Below, one piece after another: positions 10,765 to 21,414 of a DNA stretch of 64,000 nt; the stretch's first letter is position 1, and each line of letters begins with the position of its first letter. The notes beneath the pieces are model-generated. The model searched no databases. It was given only the letters and a program-made list of their open reading frames with translations, and was not told the DNA's origin. The stretch spans positions 5,084,001-5,148,000 of the forward strand of contig OZ017804.1 in NCBI GenBank assembly GCA_963969395.1, written 5' to 3'. The translations under genes were made by a program, and so were the position numbers. The stretch is from Pseudoscleropodium purum. Taxonomy: Eukaryota; Streptophyta; Bryopsida; Hypnales; Brachytheciaceae.

Positions 10765-11161
10765 ATCTCCACCTTCTCGTAATCTATCAGACTCACAATA
10801 TTCTTGATCCGTTCTGGTTTCATCTCTTTTGCTTTGTTATTGAATTCTCCTCACAAAACTTCCTTTCCGGACTTGATGGTTGTTGGCAATTTTCCCTCCA
10901 TTGTCTACTTCCTAATCCAATCAAAAGAGAGAGGTACGTCCACTAACCCATCGATCTATCTTTGAGTGAGATATTTGGCAAGTCAATAGGCGGTTCCTCA
11001 ATACCAACTTCTAAAGCAGGTTTTGGAAACTCGAAATCAACTTCTGTTATGGATGTGAAATAGCTGGGTACGGAGTCCCAATCATCTAGATCAAATCAGT
11101 CTATGGTATATCTGTTCGATTCACTAGTCTTCCCTAGATAGTCCGTATGTTTCCAAGGAAT

Positions 11162-11569
11162 CTAGGTAGCCGATTTTCCTACTACAAACTCCTTAGCTCC
11201 CCAATCAACGAGAACTCTGGCGGTATACACCCAAGGCCTCCCTAATAACATTGGAAAAGGTCTTCTCTTCGTTACTCTAATGACCACGTAGTTCACAAGG
11301 TACGTCTTCTTTCCAATCCGATTTGGAATCTTAGACAGTCTTCCTACCCAATGGACGCAAGATTGATTCACCATCTGTAAGACTTGATCCGTCTCTTCAA
11401 AGGAAGTATATCCGAGATCAAACGCCAGATCCTCTAACATGAAATTAACTTTGGATCCTCCGTCCACTAGAACTTTTGGTACGACATATCCCTTAACCTC
11501 CACTTCCAATTCCAGTACTCCATAATCTTCTAGTTGGGAGAAGTTGACAGCTACTAGGGGTAGCTTCAA
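11162..11569 (-). pseudogene. Ty3/gypsy aspartic protease
   Basis: The frame stays open for about 135 codons. It shows KVLVDGGSKVNFM with the catalytic Asp-Gly-Gly-Ser loop (DTG/DSG in most families), then the RPFPMLLGRPWV segment that corresponds to the conserved ILGR end of retrotransposon proteases. It would cut the Gag-Pol polyprotein. It lies between gag and RT as expected. This is the least damaged part of the element, but it lacks an open connection to its neighbours. Confidence 0.85.
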
Positions 11570-12229
11570 TCTTCTCTTTCTTCTTTTAATCCAAGCACCT
11601 TGGATCAGCTTTTGATAGTTGACGTTATCATGGAGAAATTTTCCTATAGTAACATTCGCCTTCTGACCTTTGATGTCTTGTATTATATTATATTCATCAA
11701 CCTTAAGCTCTAGGTTGATAAAGACCGGAACGTCATTGAAGGTGACGTTCCGTTGATCTGGTTGAAGAAGTGTGTTGGATCCATTTAGGGTCTTCCAGAC
11801 TTCTTAACTAATGTCAATGGGGATTGGAGGGTGTCCTACCCCTTTTTCTAACTCTACTATGGGTGGGATAGTTTGTGTTCTTTCTGAGTGGTCAGAATTA
11901 CTGAGATCTAATTCCGGAATAAAGTTTCCGGACTTGGTTTTCATTCTTCCTCTCCATTCTCTATTCCTACTTCTATCGTCCTAATTCTTGGTGGAACTCC
12001 AGGTTACTATTCTATGAACAGATTCCTCTATCGTTTCTAGAAGTTCCACCCTTGGTTGTCATTTCCTTGTATTCTTAATTCCAACCGTTAAGCCGTAATT
12101 AAATGCAGTTTGATCTCTTGGTGGAACTTCCACATGTTTGTAAAGAGTGCGGACGTGCTATGGTTTTGGAAATTCTCCACTCCCATGCCCATATTCCTAA
12201 CAGTTTTGACAAGGTAAAGCTAGAGGTGC
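11570..12229 (-). other. gag-protease linker region of the Ty3 element
   Basis: This stretch belongs to the retrotransposon by position and has short in-phase fragments rich in charged residues on the minus strand. No domain is recognised. Stops occur in all frames. Confidence 0.5.
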
Positions 12230-13650
12230 ACCTTGCCCATATCCTTTAAGAGGACAATTGTTGGCATAATGTTGAGGGCTGCCACACAGAAAACAACACC
12301 TAGGCGAGAACCTAGAAGGAGGAGAGTTACCTTGGCCGGATCCGACTATTTTGGAATGCTGAGGTACATTTGTCCAAATCAGTTACTATGGTATTCTTCT
12401 TCTTTCATATTCTGTCTAGATCTGGAATACTGGATTCACTTGCTTTTTGTAATCCTTTGTCTCCGGTAGGGTGTAGTATACTCCCTCTTCATCCACAAAG
12501 TGAATTTGCTTCAGTGGTCATTGGTTGCATTCGCTTGCATAATGTCCAGGTCTTGTGCGCCTTGAATACCAAACATTGGTCCGCATTGTGGGCACAACCC
12601 GCCTAGGAACCCTATTATCCGCTAAATGAACTTTGATCGCATTTAGAGATTCTTGAATTTTCTACATGAATTTCTTGGACTCCTCATCTTCCACCTTTAC
12701 TTTGATTATCTTTCAGCCGGCCCTCTCATTCTTGCTGTGCATAGTTTTCCTATTGTTGGAAGCTTCTGCTTTGCTTTCAGAGCTATCCATCTCAATGGTG
12801 AATGGATCCATTCCAGTTCTGGAACTTGGAGATTCGGAGTCGGAAAATTTTCATCTACATCTCTCTTTTCTCTCATACTTCTTGCTTCGTCCTCTCTCCA
12901 TCTTCTCACTCTTCTTGATGGATCTTCTCAATGACTAGGCCGAGTTTTTGTAATTCTGATCGGATTTCATAGCTTCTCGTAACGTCTTGGATCTAGACTG
13001 GCGAATCTGAAAACCCATCTCTTTCGAAAATCCTGCCACATAACACTCTACTTAAATACTAGGAGCTATGTCCGTGGTTAGCTTTTTTATCAAGCCCTTC
13101 ACTTTCTGGCCATACTTCCTCATGGATTCGTTGGAATACATGGATACTTTGCTAAGCCTTCCCAAAGCTCTAGCTTCCCTTCCTACTTCCTGAAATGTTC
13201 AGAGAAACAGTTCCATAAGCTGTTTCCAGTCACACCGAATAAGATCCAGAACATCCTGGTACCATCTTAGTGCTTCATCCTTTAGTAATCCCTAGAAGAT
13301 CTTCTGCCTCGAGGCATGGTCTTTCTGATTCTCTACAATAGTGGCATCAAATTCACCCAGCCAATCATCTACATCTTTACTGCCATTTCCCCGAAACTTA
13401 CTATACTTGAGAAGGGTGGTAGTTACCATGATCTCTACTTCGTCAGAAGACTATTCCTCTTCAGAAGTTATAGAGTTGGATTCTCTTTCAAGTTCTATTC
13501 TCTCCTTATCAGGCTAATCACTAAGTTCTAGAATAAGATATTCCGGACTAAATTCCAGTCTGATACCTTCATCCTGTATAACAACTAAATCTTCTTCTGA
13601 CCCCAAGGCTGGAATTCCATGTACTATAGTTCTTCTCGAAGCTTCTTCTG
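12230..13650 (-). pseudogene. Ty3/gypsy gag with zinc knuckles
   Basis: Reading the minus strand, a Retrotrans_gag-type domain lies at about 13430-12960, with KFRGNGSKDVDDWLGEFDA and KDEALRWYQDVLDLI. It is followed by a charged linker. A CCHC knuckle, CFLCGSPQHYANNC, lies at about 12305-12265, and a second Cys-rich segment with CPQCG and GHYASEC lies near 12600-12510. Gag would coat the RNA genome. At least three stops replace codons that are usually Gln or Trp, so the gene is dead. Confidence 0.8.
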
Positions 13651-13877
13651 GTCTCGTAGATCAACGGCCGACCGGAATCCATCTTTGTTGTCTATTCATG
13701 AAGTACAAGTGTGGGATTACTTCCTATTCTACTTCATCGATACTCAAATGTAATTCTATGGTTGTCACTCTTACACATTATCTCTTGAAAGAGAAAATTT
13801 TCCAGGATAGATTCAATTCTAAACTCCAAGCTACAAACCTCAGATTCTCTCTGAAGTTTCTGAAAATGCTATGAGAA

Positions 13878-13895
13878 TCCTCGACAGCAGCACCA
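13878..13895 (-). promoter_or_regulatory. primer-binding site, tRNA-Asp-like
   Basis: Four bases after the 5' LTR the minus strand reads TGGTGCTGCTGTCGAGGA. Plant tRNA-Asp(GUC) would pair with TGGCGCCGTTGCCGGGGA; all differences are transitions, most of them C to T. tRNA-Asp priming is known for Athila/Tat-type elements, which supports a non-chromovirus placement. Confidence 0.6.
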
Positions 13896-15298
13896 AAAGT
13901 GTCGCACGTGTAGTCTAAGCATAATTATCTTTACACACGAAAATGTAGTAAGATGATACAAATTATCATCCCAGGGAATTCCAAATGCCTTTCCAAACTC
14001 CAATATCCGGATGATCGTTTTCTCCTCTTCTGATTACTCTCTTTCATTTTCTTTTCTAGAATCACTATTATCCGGATTCCTATTTGGATCCAATATCACC
14101 CGGTTTTCCGATTTCGCCCTATAACAAACTGGTTTTCAATTCCTCTGTTTTAATATCAAAAGGTCTACTATTGATCTTTCGAGGGCTAGGGACTTCACCA
14201 CTCTAGCCTATCCACTACATAGACAAAAACAAATAAACAAAAAACACCCAAGTACTCAAGGTATTGTAGCGCAGAAGGTAGAGCCGGATCCTCATAATAT
14301 CCCGAATGGCCGATCCAGAATGTAGATCACTCAAGATTGCATTCACTCCTCCTTACTTCAACAACAGATCTCAGATGCCCGGAACTGACAAGGGGGATAA
14401 TCTTTCTAGGTGTATGACAAATCCCAAGGTTGGTAGACGTTCCGGTGAGTCGGAGTTTCTTCTGACGGTCGCTAATCTCTGTACAGAATTGTTTCCAATT
14501 CCGGATCTACACTCACACCACTCTTCACTAGAAACTAGATTACCATTCTAGTAGTTCAAAGGCACCATGTGTAGCTCCCTCGTCTTGTATCTAACATCAT
14601 TACAATAGTACTCCCTTAATCCGACCAAATTATCCGAAATCCGGATTCCTCCTCACCCATCCTTCTCATATCTCAACACTCAAACAACAAATTAATACAA
14701 TCTGGATACACGATTGGAGCCAGAAGGTTCATCAAGTAACTCACAGTAAAAAAGGGAATGGAATACAACAAAATAATTGTTAGGATGGAATGAGAGGGCA
14801 ACAAACTCGTCCGCCTTTAAAAATCTAAATTAAAACCAAAGTCAACGCCTAAAAAGCCAAAAAGGCATCTCAAAAATCAAAGCAACCAACCAATGAACAA
14901 CCCGAGATATCCGGAACATCCACAGCCCAACTGTCCCTACAAACCCGGAACCTCTAAAACGATCTGAAACCCGGACCTATGCTTGAAAATCCCGTTTTGG
15001 ATAAATATCCTACCTAACTACCTGTGCTCTATCTACCCTACCGTGCCTTCTTGGAGTTACTCCCACTTTGACTACCCGAAGTCTTCTCCAAAGCCTTCAC
15101 TGGTGTATTATTTATTGATGACCAAGTTTGGGGCTTTCATCAAACTTTGGGAAGCGAGTCTTCCAATTCCGTCTCTTCCTCCGATCTAGACTTCAATACC
15201 TTTTCTTCCGACTCTTCAATCTCTTGAATCTCCGAATCCTTGGCTTGTAGTGATTCACTCAACTCAATCTCAACAAGATCCTATTTCAACGTCAACTA

Positions 15299-17240
15299 CT
15301 ACATATGAGAGAAATTTTGCAAATGAGATTGTGTCAGATTCGTCATTATTCCAATCTGTGCGTCGAGGTTGCCGCAAACCATCAATTTGGGTACCATAAA
15401 CTTTCCAATCGTGACATTCCCAGGTGATAGGAAAATCGAGACGGAAAGCACTTGTTCTACCAGAACAGACTTTCCACTCACCTCTTTCTTTGACTCAGAT
15501 CCTATTGGTCTTGATGGAGTTTGTGCTTGACTATCTAAGGGTCCTACAACTAGGGTGAGGATAGACTTCAATCCCTCTAATTAGGGATGAATCAAGCCAC
15601 TCCAAGCCTACCGAATCGGAGTCTATCGAATCAAAGTATCCCCGAATATACTCTTGGGGACTTTCAGAAACCCTTCTACATTGATGGCCCATTCTGGATC
15701 TAAGTACCCTAGAAACTTCCACATGTCCTTTAATACAATCCCCATGCGGGCTTCGAAGTCGACCATGATCTTTACCATCTTGGATCCCAGGGTTGGCAGG
15801 ACGGTCGGACGTCCGGGACGTCCGGACGCAGACGTCGTGTCCGCAGCGTCTGCTAACATTCGCGGACGCCGTCCGCCCCGTCCACCCCCATCCGCCCGCG
15901 TTCGGCCGCCCATCCGCCCCGTCCCGCCATGTCCGCCCCGTCTGTCCCGCCCCGCCCCGTCCGCCTTCCGACGGTGGGAGGGACGCTGTGTCTGCTGGCG
16001 TCCGTGCGTCCGGACGTCCAGGTTAAGGACGCCTTTTTCAGGCGGACGTAGAAATTCGTCAACCTTGTTGGATCCGGTCATGTGTCCTTCTTTCTCCAAT
16101 CAAGTAGTGTAGAGGTCAGCTCAAATCACCGTATGTTCCAAAACCATGACGAGTTCCTTGAGGTCTTGGACAAGTCGGAGAGCCTCCATCTCCGTCCATC
16201 TCGCTGCGTTCAACTCCCCTTTGGTTTACTTGAGTTGGGACTTGAAGCTATCCCTTTCCTCCTCCAACTTCTAGATCTGTTCCTCCTTCTATTAGAACTC
16301 CTCCGGATTCGGACGTTTCCAGATCTCCTCCAAAATTTGGTCCAACTCTACCTTGAGTTTGTTTGTGATAAGAAGCACGTGATACTCCCAATCGCCATAC
16401 ATCTGTTTGGCCTGTTGCATCCATTGGATTCTAGCTTCGAAGAACTCGAGTTGTTGAGGATGTTCTGGATCTGGTATCGGTTCCTCCCATTTTGGTGTTG
16501 GTGTTTTCCCCCATGCCACTAGATCTATGGACTTCCTTCGTTTCTGGTCCACTACTTCTTCTTCCTCTTCCAGTTGTTCTTCTTCGGATTCCTTCTCCTC
16601 CTTCTCCAATTCTTCCATAAGACCGTACCTTAGGATCTCAACTCTAGTGTTGTACTCAATTGTCTCCCTAGCATTCAAGACCTCCTTGTCATAATAGAAG
16701 TGGAACACATACAACGTGATAGGGTTGTGCTTTACTTGGCTCACTTGCTCTATCAGCTTGTCTACTACTCCTTGAATCACTCTCCCTCAATAGACGATCC
16801 GATCCTTGAAAGCCCTGAAAATGGTGTTGGCCACACTAACCGTAACACAAGTAGGTTTTTCCGGATACAAGATTGGAATGAAGGAGTTTAGTACCCGTCT
16901 ATGCCTCTCTTTTTTACAGTCACTAATGGCAAAACCCTCCTTTGAGTGGGCCTGACTCCAGAACTTTCTGGCTATATACTTGTCCGTTCTTCCGGCTAGT
17001 CCAAGCCCATTCTTCTTAAACAAATAGACAACTGCCCAGATGTCTTCCATACAAGCTACGGGTCAACCTATCACTGTCAACTCATATTGATTCGGAACTC
17101 CGTAAATGAGTTCTTGAATCATCTCTTTGTTCTTCATGCTTTATAGCCTATCTAACAACCCAACACACCCGATACACATGAGGTCCTCCTCTAACTATAT
17201 TCAGTGATCTGGATCGGAAGGGATAACTGGACAAACCATC
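15299..17240 (-). pseudogene. LTR-borne ORF, decayed homologue in the 5' LTR
   Basis: Segments of this frame line up in order with the product of 5519-7186. They are PVIPS near 17225, a Cys-Gly-Cys-type segment, then MIQELIYGVPNQYELT, VYLFKKNGLGLAGRTDKYI, KERHRRVLNSFIPILYPEK and VANTIF, then a Glu-rich acidic stretch (about 16620-16540). Coiled-coil segments and SKMVKIMVDFEARM (about 15790-15745) follow, then a Ser-rich tail ending near 15299. Conserved residues are often spelled by different codons in the two copies (HRR as cat-aga-cgg here, cac-cgt-cgg there), which points to past selection on the protein. Several stops and a MITE break it. Function unknown. Confidence 0.65.
15788..16067. 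mobile_element. hAT-type MITE inside the LTR-borne ORF
   Basis: The unit starts CAGGGTTGGCAGG and ends CGTCAACCTTG, and is flanked by an exact 8-bp duplication ttggatcc (15780-15787 and 16068-16075). It lies in the opposite orientation to the copy at 10478-10764: its right end CGTCAACC is the counterpart of that copy's left end GGTTGACG. The interior is rich in CCGTCC/GGACG words. It interrupts the coiled-coil half of the ORF. Confidence 0.88.
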
Positions 17241-17792
17241 CGGCTACATCTCCAGACTTTCATGCAGCTAAATCAATAGCCACCGCCATGAATTACCGAC
17301 AACTAATAAAACTAATCTGATACGAATCATTCCATTTCCTTCCTATCTCAGTTGCTATCTCACCACTCCTTCTCTCAACTATACATTCATCAAGTTCATC
17401 AAGCAAAGAGGGAGAAAAAGAGAAGTGGCAATGGGTTTAAGTACTCGGTGCGCGGCCGACAATTCCTGGTGGAGAATGGGTCAATGGGTAGATGACCGTT
17501 CCCCTAACGGTCTCCTAGTTTCTTAGACCAGAAATCTAGAATGCAGATTTGGGAAATCCGATACTTTTCCGGATCCCAGATCCGTATCGGATTTGTTTCC
17601 GTAACGTTACTAACAGTTTTAGCAACCTGAAAACTGACTATTTCTATTATAGTCGTAGTGTAGCAGAAATCTCTAGAAGTTACCAAAAAAATGAAATTTG
17701 CAAGTCTATCTAATCCTAATTCTAAACTAAGTTATCTGGTTTGAGTTTTCGTGCTCCCACACGGTCAATGGCATTGATACTATCATGAATGG

Positions 17793-18540
17793 TTAATCTA
17801 ATGACCGTCGTCTCAGAGACTCTACAAAAAATGGACTAAATAAAATGGTGTAGAGGATTTCCAAGCATACCTTCTTCTGTGGTTTGGTAGAATAGAACCA
17901 TGCTTTTCTAGATGGCCTTAAGGTCCACAAAGAGTGAGTTTTTGTCATCCAATTGCACCTCTTTGATTGGAACGGCTTTGCCTTTTGACCTTGTTGGTGG
18001 CACCAAAGTGAATCTGCCTTTAATGTGGTGATACTCTTCAATAAATTGTGGGAGGTTGGCATTGAGCTCTCTCCACAATAGGGCACCCTTTATGTTTTAA
18101 CAAGAAGTCCACTCCACTTAGTGAAATTGTTGAAGGATTCCACAATCATCAATTTTTTTTACAGTGTGCTACCTCCACCTCCAATTCATTTACTCTACTT
18201 ACACTTGAAGCTTCCATCAATGCTTTCACTAGTTCCTCTAACTCCTCACTACAATTCCCAGATCCAATCACTTTCTCCCTTAATTCTCCACATTGCCTTT
18301 CTAACTCCCTACCCTTCTCAATAATGGTTTGATGTTGTAAACATTGTCCTTGAATTGTTTCTAAAACTAAACAAAGTTGACCCTTGGACTCCAACAATTG
18401 TGCATGAAGTATTGAGACTGTGTTATTTAGAAGATCCATCTGGACTTGGTAGTTCCAAATTGTTTCCTCCAATGCCACATTTGCTCCTTCTAAACCACTA
18501 TCAAAGTTGACAAGCCTCTTACAAAATCCTAGAAACCCTT
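17793..18540 (-). pseudogene. decayed ORF pair, coiled-coil protein, possibly retroelement-derived
   Basis: The minus strand has a 110-codon frame (about 18540-18149) with strong heptad character (ELERQCGELREKV). A second segment (about 18120-17800) is readable only with a frame change and stops, with IEEYHHIKGRFTLVPP. The layout recalls the LTR-borne ORF, but I cannot align the two with confidence. It lies just outside the 5' LTR and may be an older element into which the Ty3 element inserted. Product unknown. Confidence 0.35.
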
Positions 18541-21040
18541 ATTTTCCTAAGCAGATGAATTCAAGCCATTGTTTGATTGTTCTAAAAGTTAAAGGGACTC
18601 TTGTACAAGAATCTCGAGGGTAAATTTCTCCATTTATATATCCACAAATTAATATTGGTGGCACCTTGAGATCTATAGGCACAAACCTCAGATCTTAGAA
18701 CTTACTTATGTAGAGGACGACCCTTCTTTATTAATAGAGAAAATTGTGAAGCAAGAGATACATTTAGAGTGTATGGACTTGCAACCTCTACCTTGTTTGT
18801 GATCTCAGTTAAAGCCATTACCAATTTCTAGAATTATAGTAATACACTTCTCTTGCATACCAACAGACATAAAAAAAACCACCTTTTTGTTTGACAAATT
18901 TGAGATTACACAAAACAGCAAAATCTTAGCTCCGGAATCTAAACAATTGGATTTACTAACCAAAACCCATGTGGCAGTGCCAACTTTGGCGCCAAGAGAG
19001 ACTTGGTGCCTAAACTAAAAAGAGGACATTAATGAATTCTAGTCTTATGCTGCCCTGATTCATCCAAGATCATCCTCTTGGTTGATCCGTCATCTACAGA
19101 GAAGAGCAGTCTGTGGATGAAGCCTCCACTAAAATAATGGAGAATACTCGGAGTCTCTAAATGGTACTTGGACAAAATGGTTATGTGACTCCAACTTCAT
19201 TTGGAGTCATGACGACTTTTAAGTGTACCCCATCAATGACTACCCATTTTCTTATAGAAAAAAAATGCAATGCACTCATCAAGAAGCTCTTGTCCTTCCT
19301 TGCCCTCCATTTTTGAATGTGGGCCCTCCATTATCTAAAGAGATTTTAATCCTCTTGTTGCTGCCTACACATCATTTGTTGAGGTCAACTATGATTCTAG
19401 CACTCATTTTCTAGGGTCTTCAAGATGTGAGAAGTGACTTGGACACTCCGATGAAGGCACCAGTCTTGATTTATGGCTCTACTTTTGTCTCCATACGTGA
19501 ATTTTTTATGTTTTTTCCCCAATTCTTTACTAATTTCTTGAATCCAATATCCAATAGTAATGGTGCATTTCTAGCTCTAGAGACAATACATGGAGCCCTT
19601 ATGCAGCCCTTTGGAGGGCCCAAATTTTTTGTAATGTAGTTGTTCATGTCACCTCCAATCCCCAAAAGCTTTTATGTGCAAATTTCTGAAACATTGTAGA
19701 GAGGGGCAACATACTAAAAATAGAAAATATACATTTTTCTTGTTATAATCTCACAACTCCTATACAATTTTGGACTCAAAATTGGTGTGTATACTACTAA
19801 GTAAGCTCTTTAAACATCCATATGGTTAGATTTTGGAAAAAAAAACAATTTGCTTCAACGAAGATAACCCAAAATTTCTATGTCATTCTATGACCTAGAA
19901 AATTGGTAGACTAAAGCAATAGACTCAAAATTCAAATTGCAATCAAATATTTAACTATATCATATTTTCAAACTTTAATATTGAAATAGAAATTGTATAT
20001 GATAAAGTTTGTTTAATTAGTTGGATTTAGATTCAAATGTGAACATTTTGTGGGTAGAATTTATATTATGAGTAAAGAGTTAGAACTTGCCCAAATGACC
20101 TACAACTACTAAAAGGTGAACTATGACAAAGAATCTATAATATTGGAATGAGGAAATTTCTAATATTGGCAAGTTATGTTCCAAATGCATTCAAGTAACT
20201 AAAATAAATGAATAGCAAAGTACAGTCCTTTATCTAGTATTTATCATTTGAAATTGCAAGCCACAAATTTTTATAACCCTTAAATGACAAATAAGACCTC
20301 TTCAACTTGATTTTGAATAAATCTTTGATAAAAAGTAATTTTTAGATTTTTTTTTAATGTTTCAATCTATTGGGCCTATTTCTATAATAAATAAGGCTTG
20401 CTAAGCATTGCATTTAGGTTGCAAAGTTGTAATACTACTCAGTAGCCAATTTTGCAAGACTAGTCCATACAAAATTTGGACACGCAACAAGACCTACCTA
20501 CTAAGCAAGGAAATGTTGTTAGAGGGTTGATACTTCAACTGTATAGGGCTACCTTTGCTTAGAAGATTAGTTCATGCATTTAAACCTAATCAATTTATCC
20601 AAGGGCATTACATTCCACTTAAAGTAAAGCCACAAGGTATTTGCAAGCTATTGTGCACTATATTTCTTGTCACAATGCACTAGTTTTCAAGCTCTTTGAA
20701 ACTTTGAGAATTTCTATAAGATGGCCATTCAATTATTTTCAATTTTTATTATTAAAGGTATGTAAGCCTTATTCATCTACAACTTTTTCCAATAATTTTT
20801 TCAAAAGATAAGAGAATCACCTGTCAATAAACTCCACTATTGAATGACTAGTACAACAATTAGCAATGCCTTGATGCCTTGTTTGTACAGTGATTTAGTG
20901 AACATTGAAGTCATCCATTGCCCACTTTTCAGCCTCAACATCCTTCAAGGGTTAAAAAATGCGTTCTACTTTTTTTTATCAAATTTTTTTTTTTCTAATG
21001 GGGTAAAACCCCTCCTAATATTTTGTACCTGCCCATTTTG
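18541..21040. other. decayed, AT-rich intergenic DNA
   Basis: Near 18970-19010 the minus strand contains TGGCGCCAAAGTTGG, which resembles the start of a tRNA-Asp-type primer site, but no LTR pair could be found. Short frames at 19223-19639 have no recognisable motif. From about 19700 the sequence is AT-rich without structure that I can name. Confidence 0.4.
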
Positions 21041-21249
21041 TCGGCACAAGTCGAAGGCACTCTCCATTTTCACATCGTTTTCACGCCCTGGACGTTCCAA
21101 TCTCGACACCTGAAGTACAATGCATCATCTTTTGGGCTATCCACCATGAATTTGTGGCATACCAGATTTGGATGTGCGTGCTAGCAGGGACTGACAAGTT
21201 CGAATTTCGTATCGACTCACGGATTTGGATTTAGAAAACAACAGCTCGA

Positions 21250-21414
21250 ATGGCGACTGCATTCACGAAGTCACTGGCGTGCGCAACGACATCGGCGTTC
21301 TTTTGGTTGCATAGGATTACGCGGGGGTTTCAGAGATCTTCGAATCTACGAACCCTGTATCGACCTTCAAGGCAAATTCTGCAAGGTGTAACCAATTTTG
21401 GCATTAGGGTTTAG
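21250..21414 (+). CDS. candidate first exon with a transit-peptide-like start
   Basis: A 54-codon frame starts at ATG 21250 and begins MATAFTKSLACATTSAFF, rich in Ser, Thr, Ala and Arg and almost free of acidic residues. That is what plastid or mitochondrial transit peptides look like. A donor-like site, gcaag|gtgtaa, lies at 21385/21386 before the stop at 21412, so it could be the first exon of a spliced gene. A minus-strand frame of 67 codons overlaps it (21367-21570). No downstream catalytic domain is recognised. Confidence 0.25.
   Translation: MATAFTKSLACATTSAFFWLHRITRGFQRSSNLRTLYRPSRQILQGVTNFGIRV

Larger units (their letters stand above)
3163..17761 (-). mobile_element. decayed Ty3/gypsy LTR retrotransposon with nested insertions
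   Basis: On the minus strand the order is long LTR (17761-13900), tRNA-Asp-like primer site, gag with zinc knuckles, protease, reverse transcriptase, RNase H, integrase, polypurine tract, short LTR (4348-3163). Protease-RT-RNase H-integrase is the Ty3/gypsy order. No chromodomain is seen after the integrase. Nested inside are a solo LTR (5098-8370) and two hAT-type MITEs (10478-10764 and 15788-16067). All reading frames carry stops or frameshifts, so the copy is not autonomous. The outer flanks (atgag on the left, cggtc on the right) do not match, so there is no target-site duplication. The two LTRs differ by about 2.7 kb. Clade assignment is uncertain; the primer site suggests a non-chromovirus lineage. 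Confidence 0.9.
13900..17761 (-). repeat. 5' LTR, long form containing an ORF
   Basis: In element sense it starts TGTGGGAGCACG at 17761 and ends CGTGCGACA at 13900 (3862 bp). Plus-strand 13900-14820 and 17508-17761 match the short LTR at 3163-4348. The 2.7 kb between them holds a minus-strand reading frame homologous to the one in the solo LTR and in the same relative place and orientation. A MITE (15788-16067) has later entered this LTR. No clear duplication marks the edges of the 2.7-kb segment, so I read it as part of the LTR rather than a separate insertion. Confidence 0.8.

Noticed and set aside
10444..10782. Overlapping Arg-rich ORFs on both strands
   Set aside because: They are produced by the GGACG-rich MITE, which has few stop codons in any frame.
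14815..17507. A separate transposon inserted in the 5' LTR
   Set aside because: No matching ends or clean duplication at the borders, and the solo LTR at 5098-8370 has the same ORF in the same place and orientation. Deletion from the short LTR explains the data better.
18960..19020. Primer-binding site of another LTR element (TGGCGCCAAAG)
   Set aside because: No LTR pair or internal coding region could be connected to it.
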